Positions 34,433-44,046 of a stretch of 53,708 nucleotides of DNA are shown one piece after another (the stretch's first letter is position 1; every line of letters starts with the position of its first letter). The notes beneath the pieces were generated by a model. The model did not search any database, was not told the DNA's origin, and saw only the letters and a program-made list of their open reading frames with translations. The position numbers were made by a program, and so were the translations under genes. Source of the stretch: Lachnospiraceae bacterium UBA7060 (GTDB lineage: Bacteria; Bacillota; Clostridia; Lachnospirales; Lachnospiraceae); assembly GCA_002493835.1 (NCBI GenBank), contig DLAA01000019.1, forward strand, positions 1-53,708, written 5' to 3'.

Positions 34433-35505
34433 TGAAAGATAGGATTTATGTGTGCCACACGTATTATCATGTATATGTGGCATGTTTAAAGGAATTGAAT
34501 CTTGCGCCGGAAAAGCGGGGAAAAGCATCTCTTGTGATGAGCACCATGTCCAATGACTTTGGCGGTCTGAAAGAGCGTGCCGCTGTATGTGGTCTTTTTG
34601 AGGCGGTGTATATGTTCGATGAGAAGGAGGACGTGAATTTTCCTGAGATTATGAGATATCATGTGGATCGGGGGAATCTCTTCTTAAACCTGCTCGCCCG
34701 CATCCGGTACACAAAGCTTCTGGGAAAGGTGCAGGAGCCTTATGTGCCAGTGAATTTTAAAGAATATAAGGATATCTATGTGTTCTGTGATTCTGATCCG
34801 ATTGGCTATTACTTGAGTTATAAAAAGATTCATTACCATGCTGTGGAGGATGGATTGGACTGTATCAGCACATACGATACCGCTCGTTATGATAACAGGG
34901 GTCATTTTAAACTAAAGGCTTTTTTGGCTTCGAAAAATATAATTTTCATACAGAATGGATGGGGAAAGTACTGTCTGGATATGGAGGTTAATAATATTTC
35001 CATCCTGCCCTATCCCTGCCCCAAATATATCGAAAAGCCGAGGCAGGAGTTGACAGAGCGGCTTACAAAAGAGGACCAGGCTCTGCTGGTGGAATTGTTT
35101 ATCGCAAATATCGGGGAGATACGGGAAAAGCTGTCAGCAGGAAAAAATCAGGTCTTGCTTTTGACGGAGCCTCTGTGTGACTTGGATGTGCGAGAACGGA
35201 TTTTTAGAGACTGTATCAACTTATATGGTCAAATGGGAGAGGCCAAGACTTCGATTTTGATCAAACCACATCCGAGGGACCTTCTGGACTACGAAACCCT
35301 TTTTCCGGAACATATTGTGCTTGACCGGAAGTTCCCCATGGAGGTATTGAATTATATTGAGGGTCTTACCTTTCAGCGGGTGATTTCAGTGTTTACGGTG
35401 GTTCACAGCATCCGCTTTGCACAGGAGATCATCTATTTGGGAGAGGATTTTATGGACCAGTATGAGGATCCGAAACTTCACAGGCAGAATGACGAGATTT
35501 ATTAA
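34429..35505 (+). CDS. Bacterial sialyltransferase-like protein, candidate pseudaminyltransferase
   Basis: A 358-residue soluble protein (357 if the second ATG at 34432 is used). It has the two short motifs shared by bacterial sialyltransferases of the GT38/GT52/GT80 type: acidic-acidic-Gly as EDG at residues 140-142, and His-Pro at 281-282 within IKPHPRD. The N terminus IYVCHTYYHVYVA resembles the GT52 opening. A Ser/Val element near VFTVVHS (321-327) could correspond to the third motif. It follows pseI and the ATP-grasp gene with overlap, so a CMP-activated nonulosonic acid is the natural donor. It is the only obvious candidate in the window for that transfer. Confidence 0.65.
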   Translation: MMKDRIYVCHTYYHVYVACLKELNLAPEKRGKASLVMSTMSNDFGGLKERAAVCGLFEAVYMFDEKEDVNFPEIMRYHVDRGNLFLNLLARIRYTKLLGKVQEPYVPVNFKEYKDIYVFCDSDPIGYYLSYKKIHYHAVEDGLDCISTYDTARYDNRGHFKLKAFLASKNIIFIQNGWGKYCLDMEVNNISILPYPCPKYIEKPRQELTERLTKEDQALLVELFIANIGEIREKLSAGKNQVLLLTEPLCDLDVRERIFRDCINLYGQMGEAKTSILIKPHPRDLLDYETLFPEHIVLDRKFPMEVLNYIEGLTFQRVISVFTVVHSIRFAQEIIYLGEDFMDQYEDPKLHRQNDEIY

Positions 35506-35649
35506 GGACTTAATCTTGTCTGGCAGTTTGCGCAAAATGCACTCCTGTGGTAAGATATTCAACAGTCCAGTCCTGCCGGATCCCCGGAAAGCTGTTTGAC
35601 AATTGGTGTGGGATAAACGGTTGTGTATTAAGTAAAAGGAAACAAGAAC

Positions 35650-37404
35650 ATGCTTAAAATATTAAAAAAAATGAACCTTCTGCTGGATGGCAGGCAGAAG
35701 CGCACCATGGCGGTGCTCATCGTTATGATGCTGATCGGCGGTGTGTTGGAGAGCCTGGGTGTTTCCATGCTGGTGCCTATCGTGACTGTGGTGATGGACC
35801 CGGCGTCGATTAAGGAGAGCAGGCTGCTTGCTGCAGTTTATGAAGGATTGGGGATGGAGGACAATGCCCAGTTTGCTATGTTTTTGCTTCTTGCCTTTGT
35901 GGCGATGACCGTGGTGAAGAACATCTACCTTTTTTTCCAGCAGAAAGCCCAGCTGAAATTTGTCTATACGAACCAGTTTGCCACATCCAGACGCATGATG
36001 ATCAATTTTATGCAGAGACCTTATGAGTATTATCTGAATGCGGACACCTCCGTTATTCAGCGAAATATCACGTCAGATGTGAATAATATGTATGGCTTGA
36101 TTCTGGCCTGCCTGCAGCTTTTCAGTGAGTGCATTGTGTTTGTATGTCTGGTAACGGCGCTGTTTATCTATTCTGACGCTATGATGATTGTGACTGTGGC
36201 GGTTCTCATGGTGGCGCTTCTTGTTGTGATTAAGAAGGTATTAAAACCCATTATGATCAAAGCCGGACAGGATAATCAGGAGTATTACAGCGGTCTGTAT
36301 AAATGGATTGAGCAGTCGGTGATGGGGATCAAGGAGATTAAGATTGGCTGTAAGGAGAACTATTTTATCAATGAGTATGCCAAATGCGGAGCCGGTTATG
36401 TCGGCGCTGTGCAGAAGTATAATCTGTTCAACGCGACCCCGCGGCTTTTAATTGAGACAGTGTGTATCGCGGGAATGGTAGGTTACTTCGTCCTTACCAT
36501 CGGACGGGGTACGCAGCTTTCTAAGCTGGTGCCGCAGCTTTCAGCGCTGGCGGCGGCGGCCATGCGTCTGCTTCCCAGTGTAAACCGCATTAACAATTAT
36601 CAGACCTCCATCTCCTATTTTGAGCCGTTCTTTATGGGAGTCAGCGACAATCTGCAGGAGGAGATCCACGACGGACATGTGACTTATGACCCAGAGGCTT
36701 ATAAGCAGAGACAAAGTGTGGAGAAACTTCCCGTGGAAAAGCTGATCCGTCTGGAGAATATCACTTACAAGTATCCGAATACCGATACACTGATTTTTAA
36801 CCACGCCAATATGGAGATACCCATAGGCGCTTCGGTGGGTATTGTGGGTGTCACCGGTGCGGGAAAAACGACGATTGTAGATATTCTGCTGGGACTTTTA
36901 CAGATGGAGAGCGGCCGGATTCTGGCGGACGGGGTGGATGTGAGTGATCACTATGCTGCCTGGCTGAAAAATATCGGTTACATTCCTCAGACTATTTTTA
37001 TGATAGACGACTCTATCCGCAGAAATGTGGCTTTCGGCGTACCGGAGGAGGAGATTGACGAGGAGAAGGTCTGGCGCGCGTTGAAAGAGGCGGCCCTCGA
37101 CGATTTTGTGAGGAGCCTGCCAGAGGGACTGGAGACTGGGATCGGAGAGCGGGGGATCCGCATATCCGGCGGGCAGAGACAGCGTATCAGTATTGCCAGG
37201 GCGCTCTATGAGGATCCGGAGGTGCTCGTGCTGGATGAGGCGACTTCTGCCCTTGACAATGAGACAGAAGCGGCTATCATGGATTCCATCAACAGGCTGC
37301 ACGGAAGAAAAACACTTGTTATTATTGCGCATAGGCTGCAGACCATCGAGAAGTGTGATATGGTTTATCGAGTGGAGGCTGGTGCGATCTCAAGAGAACG
37401 CTAG
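35650..37404 (+). CDS. ABC transporter, half-size exporter/flippase (PglK/MsbA-like)
   Basis: A 584-residue half-transporter. The N-terminal six-helix domain spans about 20-310. The nucleotide-binding domain has Walker A GVTGAGKTT (400-408), signature ISGGQRQ (505-511), Walker B VLVLDE (525-530) and the switch His561. Family members export lipids, and PglK-like ones flip lipid-linked oligosaccharides. No Wzx flippase is seen in the window, so this is the leading candidate to move the lipid-linked glycan across the membrane. AAGGA precedes the ATG by about ten bases. The 144-base gap upstream contains TTGACA at 35596 but no suitably spaced -10. Confidence 0.93.
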   Translation: MLKILKKMNLLLDGRQKRTMAVLIVMMLIGGVLESLGVSMLVPIVTVVMDPASIKESRLLAAVYEGLGMEDNAQFAMFLLLAFVAMTVVKNIYLFFQQKAQLKFVYTNQFATSRRMMINFMQRPYEYYLNADTSVIQRNITSDVNNMYGLILACLQLFSECIVFVCLVTALFIYSDAMMIVTVAVLMVALLVVIKKVLKPIMIKAGQDNQEYYSGLYKWIEQSVMGIKEIKIGCKENYFINEYAKCGAGYVGAVQKYNLFNATPRLLIETVCIAGMVGYFVLTIGRGTQLSKLVPQLSALAAAAMRLLPSVNRINNYQTSISYFEPFFMGVSDNLQEEIHDGHVTYDPEAYKQRQSVEKLPVEKLIRLENITYKYPNTDTLIFNHANMEIPIGASVGIVGVTGAGKTTIVDILLGLLQMESGRILADGVDVSDHYAAWLKNIGYIPQTIFMIDDSIRRNVAFGVPEEEIDEEKVWRALKEAALDDFVRSLPEGLETGIGERGIRISGGQRQRISIARALYEDPEVLVLDEATSALDNETEAAIMDSINRLHGRKTLVIIAHRLQTIEKCDMVYRVEAGAISRER

Positions 37405-37417
37405 AATGGAGAGTGAA

Positions 37418-37852
37418 ATGAAAAAGTTATGGGATTTTGGATGGGGACTTTATAAAAAGCATGAGGAGGGAATCAACTATCTGATCTTCGGGTTCCTTGC
37501 CTTTGTGCTGAATTATATTCTGTATTTTATCTTTGCAGACACGATTGCCATGCACTATATGGCGGCTACGGGGCTGTCCTGGGTGCTGACTGTGGTATTT
37601 GCCTACTGGACCAATAGAACCTTTGTTTTTAAGAGCCAGAATAAAGATAAAAAGTCGGTTGCTGCGGAGTTTGCCGCATTTATCGGGGCGAGAGTGGCTA
37701 CGGAGCTGCTGGAACTGGGGCTAATGTACCTGATGGTGGATATGATGGCCATCAATGACAAGGTTTCCAAGCTTGTCTGCCAGGTGCTTGTCATTCTGGC
37801 AAACTATGTACTCAGCAAGATCTGGATATTCAAGGATAAGCGTGAAAAATAA
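37418..37852 (+). CDS. GtrA-family membrane protein
   Basis: A 144-residue protein with four predicted helices, the size and layout of GtrA. YLIFGFLAFVLNYILYF and TVVFAYWTNRTFVFKS are characteristic blocks. GtrA-type proteins are thought to flip undecaprenyl-phosphate-linked monosaccharides outward for GT-C transferases. It links the two DPM1-like synthases and the seven GT-C-like proteins of this window. The ATG at 37418 follows GGAG by six bases; the open frame extends far upstream into the ABC gene, but that part is not hydrophobic. Its TAA overlaps the next ATG. Confidence 0.9.
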   Translation: MKKLWDFGWGLYKKHEEGINYLIFGFLAFVLNYILYFIFADTIAMHYMAATGLSWVLTVVFAYWTNRTFVFKSQNKDKKSVAAEFAAFIGARVATELLELGLMYLMVDMMAINDKVSKLVCQVLVILANYVLSKIWIFKDKREK

Positions 37853-38937
37853 TGGGAAAAGGCAGACAAAGGCAGGCAAATTTTGAGCTGCTGCGAATTG
37901 CGGCAATGCTTATGATCATCTCACTCCACTATCTGGTGAAGGGGGGACTTGTCTTGCCTGCGCCTTTTGGAGCATCCAGTAATCCCGCGGGTGTCCTTGC
38001 GTGGCTGATAGAGGCATTCTGCATTGTGGCGGTGAACTGTTATGTGCTGATCAGCGGGTATTTTCTTGTGGAATCTGTGTGGAGGCCGAAAAGAGCGATA
38101 TCTCTGCTTCTTCAGGTTCTTTTTTATTCCTTGCTGATTCCGGTGGTTTTTCTTTTAGCCGGTGTTTCGTCTGCGGCAGACATGGGGCTTTATGACTGGA
38201 TTAACTGTGCATTGCCAATCGGGACGGAGCATTACTGGTTTGCGACGGCCTATCTGGTGCTCTATCTTTTTGCGCCTCTTCTGGCGGCGGGTATCCGGCA
38301 GATGGAAAAGCGGCAGCTGCAGATGGCAATCGCATTTCTTCTGTGCTTCTTTTCTCTGGAAAAAACTGTTTTTCCGGTGTCCCTTGTGACAGACAGGAAG
38401 GGATATGATTTTGGTTGGTTTTTGTGTCTGTTTGTGATAGCGGGTTATATTAGAAAATATGGGATTCCTTGGCTTGAAAAGCAGTCACATGCGGCGGTGT
38501 CCTATGTTCTTTCCTGCTTGGCTGTCTGGGGACTTGCGCTGTTTTCCAATTCGCTTGGCGGCAGGATCGACGCTTTTGCTTACTATGCTGATATGCCCTA
38601 TACCTACAATCATGTGTTGTGTCTTGCAGGTTCCGTATCCCTCTTTTATCTGTTTAAGAATATGAGGCTGAGGGAGGGGCGCTTTGCCGAGTCTGTTAGA
38701 AGGATTGCCCCTTTTACCTTTGGAGTGTATCTTCTGCATGAGCACAATCTAGTCCGCTGGGAGTGGATGCGGTGGCTGGGCGTGGAGAAGGCGGCCGGGA
38801 GTTTCTTTTTTGTACCTCATATGATTATGTGCGTACTGTTGGTATATGCAGTGGGAACAGTGGTGGATGCGGTGAGGACATGGGTGTTTGGAAGGGCGGC
38901 AGCCTTTCTGCAGAAGGGAAAGAGATGGAGCGAGTGA
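37852..38937 (+). CDS. Acyltransferase family 3 (OafA/WecH-like) membrane O-acyltransferase
   Basis: A 361-residue protein with about ten helices. The N-terminal FELLRIAAMLMIISLHY carries the Arg and His of the acyltransferase-3 family, and later NCYVLISGYFL and EHYWFATAYLVLYLFAPLL match well. These enzymes move acetyl or similar groups onto sugars at the membrane. It would O-acylate a glycan residue in this cluster. It starts in a TAATG overlap with the GtrA gene and overlaps the next gene by 13 bases. The ribosome binding site is weak, so translation is probably coupled. Confidence 0.92.
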   Translation: MGKGRQRQANFELLRIAAMLMIISLHYLVKGGLVLPAPFGASSNPAGVLAWLIEAFCIVAVNCYVLISGYFLVESVWRPKRAISLLLQVLFYSLLIPVVFLLAGVSSAADMGLYDWINCALPIGTEHYWFATAYLVLYLFAPLLAAGIRQMEKRQLQMAIAFLLCFFSLEKTVFPVSLVTDRKGYDFGWFLCLFVIAGYIRKYGIPWLEKQSHAAVSYVLSCLAVWGLALFSNSLGGRIDAFAYYADMPYTYNHVLCLAGSVSLFYLFKNMRLREGRFAESVRRIAPFTFGVYLLHEHNLVRWEWMRWLGVEKAAGSFFFVPHMIMCVLLVYAVGTVVDAVRTWVFGRAAAFLQKGKRWSE

Positions 38938-40994
38938 CAAAGTATGACAAAAAAGTTCGAATATTCATAGAAAATATCTGTTTTCCGGTTTTGCTTTTGC
39001 TCTATCCGCTGCTACTGATTAATCAAGGTCTGGATGTGGCGGATACCACCTATTCACTGACAAATTTTCAGTATTTTGGACAGATGAAAGGCACTTGGAT
39101 GGTTGCGACCTTTCTGGCAAACGTGGTGGGAAGTCTGTTTATGAAGCTGCCCTTTGGCGATACGATGGTCGGTATGAATTTCTATACATCTTTGGTGCAG
39201 TCGGCGACGGCGCTTATGGTTTATCTGGGATTGAGAAAGCGGATTCCGGCACTGCTTTTGTTTTTGGGGGAGATGATGGCGCTGGGACTTTGCTGGTGCC
39301 CCTCCACGATTTTGTATAATTATTTGACTTATCTATTGATGACGGCAGCTCTATTGTTTCTCTATAAAGGACTGACGGTTCTGCATGTGCCGGAGGGGAA
39401 GGCTGCAGCGGGGGAAACCCTGGGCGCAAGGGCGGGCGGGGATACGTCTTTTGAAAAAGGGAGGCGTTATTTTCTTGCGGCGGGGGTCTGTCTGGGTGCT
39501 AATGTGGCGGTGCGGATGCCTAATGTGGTGCAGGCGGCTTTTATTGTGGCAGTCTGGTACGGCGTTATTGTGATAGATAGAGAACGGACGTCGTGTGCGA
39601 CGAGCCAGGGCATGGCGGGACGATGCACGGTGGGTGATAGGCAGGCGGCGGTTTGCTGGGGACAGCTTGTGAAAGTCACGGTGTGGTGCCTGGCCGGCTA
39701 TATTCTGGGATTTGGGATTCCTCTGGCTGTCATCTGTATCCGCTATGGGTTTTCGGCTTATCCAGATATGGTGGCATCCATGTTTGCCATGACCGAACGG
39801 GCCGCGGATTATAAACCGGCCTCCATGCTGACGGGGATGTTTGGCGATTATATACAGGGGCTGTACTGGATGGTTTTTGCGGGAATTTGTATGGCGGTGG
39901 TCTGGCTTGCCCTGTTTTTGCGGCAGCGGTTATATGGAGCTAAGGAGACTGTCGTGCATCGAAATGCGGGAGGGTGGAGTGCATATAAAATAACTGGTGT
40001 GATTATAAAATTAGGGTATATCTGTTTGTTGCTGCTTTTGCTCCGCTTTTACTGGGGCAGGGGAATGTTCACTTTCCACTATTATGAGTATGACTATCGC
40101 AGTGTCTATTATCCCACCGTATTGTTTTTGCTGGCTGCAGTGTATCTGTGTGTCTGCTGTATGCTCTCCAAAAGATTTGGGGCAAAGCAGAAGATACTTG
40201 CGGCACTTGTGCTGGTTCAGATTTTTGTGACCCCCCTTGGAAGCAACAACAAACTGCAGCCGATTATCAATAATCTGTTTCTCGCTGTACCGTTTGCGCT
40301 GTGGGTTGTGTATGACCAACTTACAGGCAAAGCGGGAAATGATTTAAAAGCGGGCGTTATTCAAAGGGGCAGACCGGAGGATGAGGAAACTTGCGCGGCC
40401 ATATGCAGGGACAGAAAAACATTGTGGATGATTCCATTTACGATGCTTATGATATTTGTCTTTGCACAGAGTGTCGGCTTTCATCTGAATTTTGTCTTCC
40501 AGGACGGTATCTGGGGGGAACCCCGGGATACGCGGGCGGTGCTTCCCAGGAAGGCGGCGGGTATTTACACCAGCCTGGAAAATAAGGTGTATTTGCAGGA
40601 ACTTTCCCTTTTTATGATGGAGGAGGGGCTTGTGGGCAGAAAGGCGATTACTTACGGGGAACTGCCGGGACTGCATTATCTGTTGGATATGCCTCCGGCC
40701 CTGTCCAACGCATGGCCGGATCTGGATTCTTACCGCATGGCAGAGTATGAGCGGGACTTGACGGCACTGAAAAACCGGATTACGGCGGGAGGCGAGCCGC
40801 CTGTTATCATTCTGTCTACACCCGCCGCGGCGTTTTTGAGCGACGACGGAGAGGCCATCGTGTGGTTTGGCGTGGACATGGAAGCCATGGCGGCGGATGA
40901 GAAATTGCAGCAGCTTGCGGAGCTGATGCGGGAGTATGGATATGCGGAAGTGTTCGGGAATGCGCGGTATGTGGTGTATCAGAGCGGATTCTGA
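38925..40994 (+). CDS. Large multi-spanning membrane protein, GT-C-like
   Basis: A 689-residue protein with about 12-13 helices. The first outer loop reads LDVADTTYSLTN (residues 36-47), with acidic residues in the GT-C catalytic position. A cytoplasmic stretch follows near GAKETVVHRNAGG, and a soluble C-terminal region of about 170 residues. The ATG at 38925 follows AAGGGA by about six bases. The longer frame from 38763 lies inside the acyltransferase gene and is not hydrophobic. I do not recognise a named family. Context and topology point to extracytoplasmic glycosyl transfer. Confidence 0.58.
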   Translation: MERVTKYDKKVRIFIENICFPVLLLLYPLLLINQGLDVADTTYSLTNFQYFGQMKGTWMVATFLANVVGSLFMKLPFGDTMVGMNFYTSLVQSATALMVYLGLRKRIPALLLFLGEMMALGLCWCPSTILYNYLTYLLMTAALLFLYKGLTVLHVPEGKAAAGETLGARAGGDTSFEKGRRYFLAAGVCLGANVAVRMPNVVQAAFIVAVWYGVIVIDRERTSCATSQGMAGRCTVGDRQAAVCWGQLVKVTVWCLAGYILGFGIPLAVICIRYGFSAYPDMVASMFAMTERAADYKPASMLTGMFGDYIQGLYWMVFAGICMAVVWLALFLRQRLYGAKETVVHRNAGGWSAYKITGVIIKLGYICLLLLLLRFYWGRGMFTFHYYEYDYRSVYYPTVLFLLAAVYLCVCCMLSKRFGAKQKILAALVLVQIFVTPLGSNNKLQPIINNLFLAVPFALWVVYDQLTGKAGNDLKAGVIQRGRPEDEETCAAICRDRKTLWMIPFTMLMIFVFAQSVGFHLNFVFQDGIWGEPRDTRAVLPRKAAGIYTSLENKVYLQELSLFMMEEGLVGRKAITYGELPGLHYLLDMPPALSNAWPDLDSYRMAEYERDLTALKNRITAGGEPPVIILSTPAAAFLSDDGEAIVWFGVDMEAMAADEKLQQLAELMREYGYAEVFGNARYVVYQSGF

Positions 40995-41046
40995 CCAGCT
41001 GGTGCAGGGTTTTGGATTTTTTGCGGAGAATGAAGTGGAGGAGACC

Positions 41047-42174
41047 ATGATTAATTTTAATGTACCCCCCTTTACGGGGAAGGAATTTGAATACATGAGA
41101 CAGGCTGTGGAGAATGAGAAGATCTGCGGCGACGGTCCTTTTACAAAAAAGTGCAGTGAGTGGATTGAGGCGCAGACCGGCACGGCAAAATGCCTGCTTA
41201 CCACTTCCTGTACGCATGCCACGGAGCTGGCGGCACTGCTTTCAGATATTCAGCCGGGGGACGAGGTGATTATGCCGTCCTATACCTTTGTATCCACAGC
41301 CAACGCTTTTGTCCTGCGGGGAGCGACAGCGGTCTTTGTGGATATCAGGCCGGATACTATGAATATAGATGAGAAATTAATTGAGGATGCCGTCACGGAG
41401 CGTACGAAAGCCATCGCGCCTGTGCATTATGCAGGTGTGGGCTGTGAGATGGACACGATTATGGATATTGCAAAGAGACATCATCTGAAAGTGATTGAAG
41501 ACGCCGCACAGGGTATTATGGCGTCCTACAAGGGGAAGGCGCTGGGCACCTTTGGAGAATATGGATGTTTCAGCTTCCATGAGACGAAAAATTTCAGCAT
41601 GGGAGAGGGCGGCGCTCTGCTTGTCCGCGATGAAGAAAACATAGAGAGGGCGGAGATCTTCCGGGAAAAGGGGACGGACAGGAGCCGTTTTTTCAGAGGG
41701 CAGGTGGACAAGTACCGCTGGCAGGAATATGGCTCATCCTATCTCCCCAGCGATATGAATGCGGCTTATCTGTATGCGCAGCTGGAGCTTGCAGAGGAGA
41801 TGACACAGGCGAGAATGGATCGGTGGAATCAGTACCTGGAACTTCTTTCCCCGCTGGCACAGGCTGGGAAGATTGAGATGCCCTACATCCCGGAGTACTG
41901 TACTCACAATGCCCATATGTTTTATATCAAGACAAAGGACATGGAGGAGAGGAGCCGCCTGATTGCGCATCTAAAGGCAAAGGATATCCTGTCAGTGTTT
42001 CATTATGTGCCCCTCCACTCTGCACCCGCGGGACAAAAGTATGGCAGATTCCATGGGGAGGATAAGTACACGACGAGGGAGAGTGAGCGCATCTTACGCC
42101 TGCCGATGTTCTATAAATTGACGGCTGATGAGACAGAGTATATCGTGGAGCAGGTGAAAGAGTTCTATGCATAA
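41047..42174 (+). CDS. rffA: dTDP-4-amino-4,6-dideoxygalactose transaminase
   Basis: A 375-residue PLP enzyme that aligns closely, from memory, with E. coli RffA/WecE along its full length. It aminates dTDP-4-dehydro-6-deoxy-D-glucose to dTDP-Fuc4N. Seen: CGDGPFTKKC (residues 27-36), SYTFVSTANAFVLRGA (78-93), HYAGVGCEMDTI (127-138), Asp152 in EDAAQG and the aldimine Lys181 in FHETKNFS. The ATG at 41047 lies after GGAGGAG. Its substrate is the RfbB product also used for rhamnose, and rfbB is outside this window. The GNAT at 44.4 kb could be the matching N-acetyltransferase (WecD role). Overlaps the next gene by eight bases. Confidence 0.94.
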   Translation: MINFNVPPFTGKEFEYMRQAVENEKICGDGPFTKKCSEWIEAQTGTAKCLLTTSCTHATELAALLSDIQPGDEVIMPSYTFVSTANAFVLRGATAVFVDIRPDTMNIDEKLIEDAVTERTKAIAPVHYAGVGCEMDTIMDIAKRHHLKVIEDAAQGIMASYKGKALGTFGEYGCFSFHETKNFSMGEGGALLVRDEENIERAEIFREKGTDRSRFFRGQVDKYRWQEYGSSYLPSDMNAAYLYAQLELAEEMTQARMDRWNQYLELLSPLAQAGKIEMPYIPEYCTHNAHMFYIKTKDMEERSRLIAHLKAKDILSVFHYVPLHSAPAGQKYGRFHGEDKYTTRESERILRLPMFYKLTADETEYIVEQVKEFYA

Positions 42175-43996
42175 AAAATTTATAACTGCCGGCATGGTGA
42201 TGTTTGTCAGTGCTCTCGTGATGGGCCTTGTTTTCGATTTCTATTTTGACTTGAACGATGATACCATGATGCGGGATATTATGGCTGGGATTTACAGCGG
42301 TGTACCTGACGGGCATAACATGCAGACGCTGTATCCCTTGGGCGCGTTCCTTGCGCTGTGTTATAAACTGTGTGAAACAGTACCGTGGTATGGCTTGTTT
42401 TTGTTTCTGTGCCAGTTTGGCTGTTTCTTTCTGATAAGTCTGCGGGTTCTTACATGTTTGGAGAAAAGAAGGGCACGGCTTTTCGCCCTTTTGGGAATTG
42501 TATTGTTTCAGTGGGGGATATGGATGGCGCATATGGTCAATGTGCAGTATACGATTACCTGTGCCATGCTTTCCGCGGCGGCGGTATTCTGGGTTATGAC
42601 GACAGCTTCCGGCTTGCCCTGGAAGGAGTTTGTGATCCAAAATATACCGGCGGTCCTGCTTACGATTCTGGCTTATCAGCTTCGCACGGAGATGCTGCTT
42701 TTGACTCTGCCTTTCATGGGGTTTGCAATGTGGGTACGCTGGTGGGAGGAGAAAAATGCCTTTACATGGAGCAGTTTCGGAAAATATGCGGCTATGGCGG
42801 GGCTGATGATTCTGGGAATGGTCTTGTCGCTTTTGATTGATTTTGCAGCTTACGGAAGCGAGGAATGGCAGGATTTTAGGAATTTTTTTGATGCAAGGAC
42901 AACGGTTTATGATTATTACATGGAAGTGGTGACGGACGATGCCTACGGGGAGGGTCTTAAGGCGCTTGGAATTTCCCCTGGACAACAGATTCTGCTGCGC
43001 AATTATAATTTCGGGCTTGACGAAAAGATCGATACACCGCTGCTTGAGGAGGCGGCTTCTTATGCAAGCAAGACAGTTGGCGGCGCGAGGGACTGGGGCA
43101 GCATTTTTAAGAAACAGATATCTTTTTATCGCTATCGCATGTTTCACGCGGAAGATGCACCCTACAATCTGTTGGTGCTTTTGGGATATGCGGCGAATAT
43201 AATAGCAAACGTTATTTTGTGTTGCGCAAACTGCCGCTTTTTCTCTGACCAAAAGCATGGGACGAACGTGAAACCGTTGGGCAGTGGAGAAGGCCGACAA
43301 ATGCGAAAGCTGTTTTTGTGGCGGATGGCACAGCTTGTACTGCTCGCCTGTATGCGGACGGCGCTTTGGATGTTTATTCTGCTGAGGGGACGTGATCCTG
43401 AGCGGATTACCCATTCTCTCTATCTGTTGGAATTTACTGTGCTTGCAGCTCTCCTTTTTGGCCTCTTCAGAGAACTGCCCTGTGAGGAGAGCGGGCGGGG
43501 CAGGGCCGAAATTTTTCTTCGAGGGGCGGCAACGCTTTTTCTTCTGCTCGCGGCGGGAAGACTTGCTGTAACGATTCCATCGGTGCTTGCCGATCAGAAC
43601 AGACGGGAACAGGTCAATCAGGACTGGTCCGATATAGACAGCTATTGCAGGGCTCATATCGAGAATTTTTATTTTGAGGATGTGTATTCCACTGTGGGGT
43701 TTTCGGATAAACTTTTTGAGAAAAGAGATACTTCTCTTGCCAATTATGATATCGCCGGCGGCTGGATGTGTAAGAGCCCCCTTTACCGAAAGAAGCTGGC
43801 ACAATATGGCATCGGTGCGGCGGATGAGGCCCTTTTGGAGGGACAGGCATATTTTATTATGTCGGATGCGGAGAAGCGGGACAGGGGGCTTGCCTGGATG
43901 AAGGACTATTATACGGAAAAAGGGATCCGTGTGGAAATACGCGAATATGACAGAATAAACGAAAATTATGGGGTGTATCAGGTTTCGGATGGATAG
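42167..43996 (+). CDS. Large multi-spanning membrane protein, GT-C-like
   Basis: A 609-residue protein with about 11 helices. After helix 1 the loop has LNDDTMMRD (residues 29-37), with the Asp31-Asp32 pair placed as in other GT-C-like proteins here. HNMQTLYPLGA follows. A soluble C-terminal region of about 120 residues (VNQDWSDIDSYCRAH and onward) lies outside. It overlaps the rffA stop (ATGCATAA). I recognise no named family beyond similarity in plan to the DUF6056-like protein at 20.9 kb. Likely extracytoplasmic glycosyl transfer. It is the last gene before the toxin-antitoxin locus. Confidence 0.58.
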   Translation: MHKKFITAGMVMFVSALVMGLVFDFYFDLNDDTMMRDIMAGIYSGVPDGHNMQTLYPLGAFLALCYKLCETVPWYGLFLFLCQFGCFFLISLRVLTCLEKRRARLFALLGIVLFQWGIWMAHMVNVQYTITCAMLSAAAVFWVMTTASGLPWKEFVIQNIPAVLLTILAYQLRTEMLLLTLPFMGFAMWVRWWEEKNAFTWSSFGKYAAMAGLMILGMVLSLLIDFAAYGSEEWQDFRNFFDARTTVYDYYMEVVTDDAYGEGLKALGISPGQQILLRNYNFGLDEKIDTPLLEEAASYASKTVGGARDWGSIFKKQISFYRYRMFHAEDAPYNLLVLLGYAANIIANVILCCANCRFFSDQKHGTNVKPLGSGEGRQMRKLFLWRMAQLVLLACMRTALWMFILLRGRDPERITHSLYLLEFTVLAALLFGLFRELPCEESGRGRAEIFLRGAATLFLLLAAGRLAVTIPSVLADQNRREQVNQDWSDIDSYCRAHIENFYFEDVYSTVGFSDKLFEKRDTSLANYDIAGGWMCKSPLYRKKLAQYGIGAADEALLEGQAYFIMSDAEKRDRGLAWMKDYYTEKGIRVEIREYDRINENYGVYQVSDG

Positions 43997-44011
43997 AAGA
44001 CAAACTTATTC

Positions 44012-44040
44012 TTGAATAAATAGAGGCAATATGCTATATT
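44012..44040 (+). promoter_or_regulatory. Predicted promoter of the antitoxin RNA
   Basis: TTGAAT (44012-44017) and TATATT (44035-44040) are spaced by 17 bases, 16 bases after the previous stop codon. Transcription would start near 44047 and run toward the toxin gene. Confidence 0.65.
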
Positions 44041-44046
44041 AGGGGT

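Noticed and set aside
35596..35601. TTGACA upstream of the ABC transporter as a possible -35
   Set aside because: No -10-like hexamer at 16-18 bases: GATAAA is only 10 bases away and TATTAA is 24 bases away.
41927..43804. A 625-residue open frame on the minus strand opposite rffA and the next membrane gene
   Set aside because: It is rich in His, Arg, Gln and Pro with no recognisable motif or ribosome binding site. The + strand genes there have clear family features, so it is an antisense shadow.
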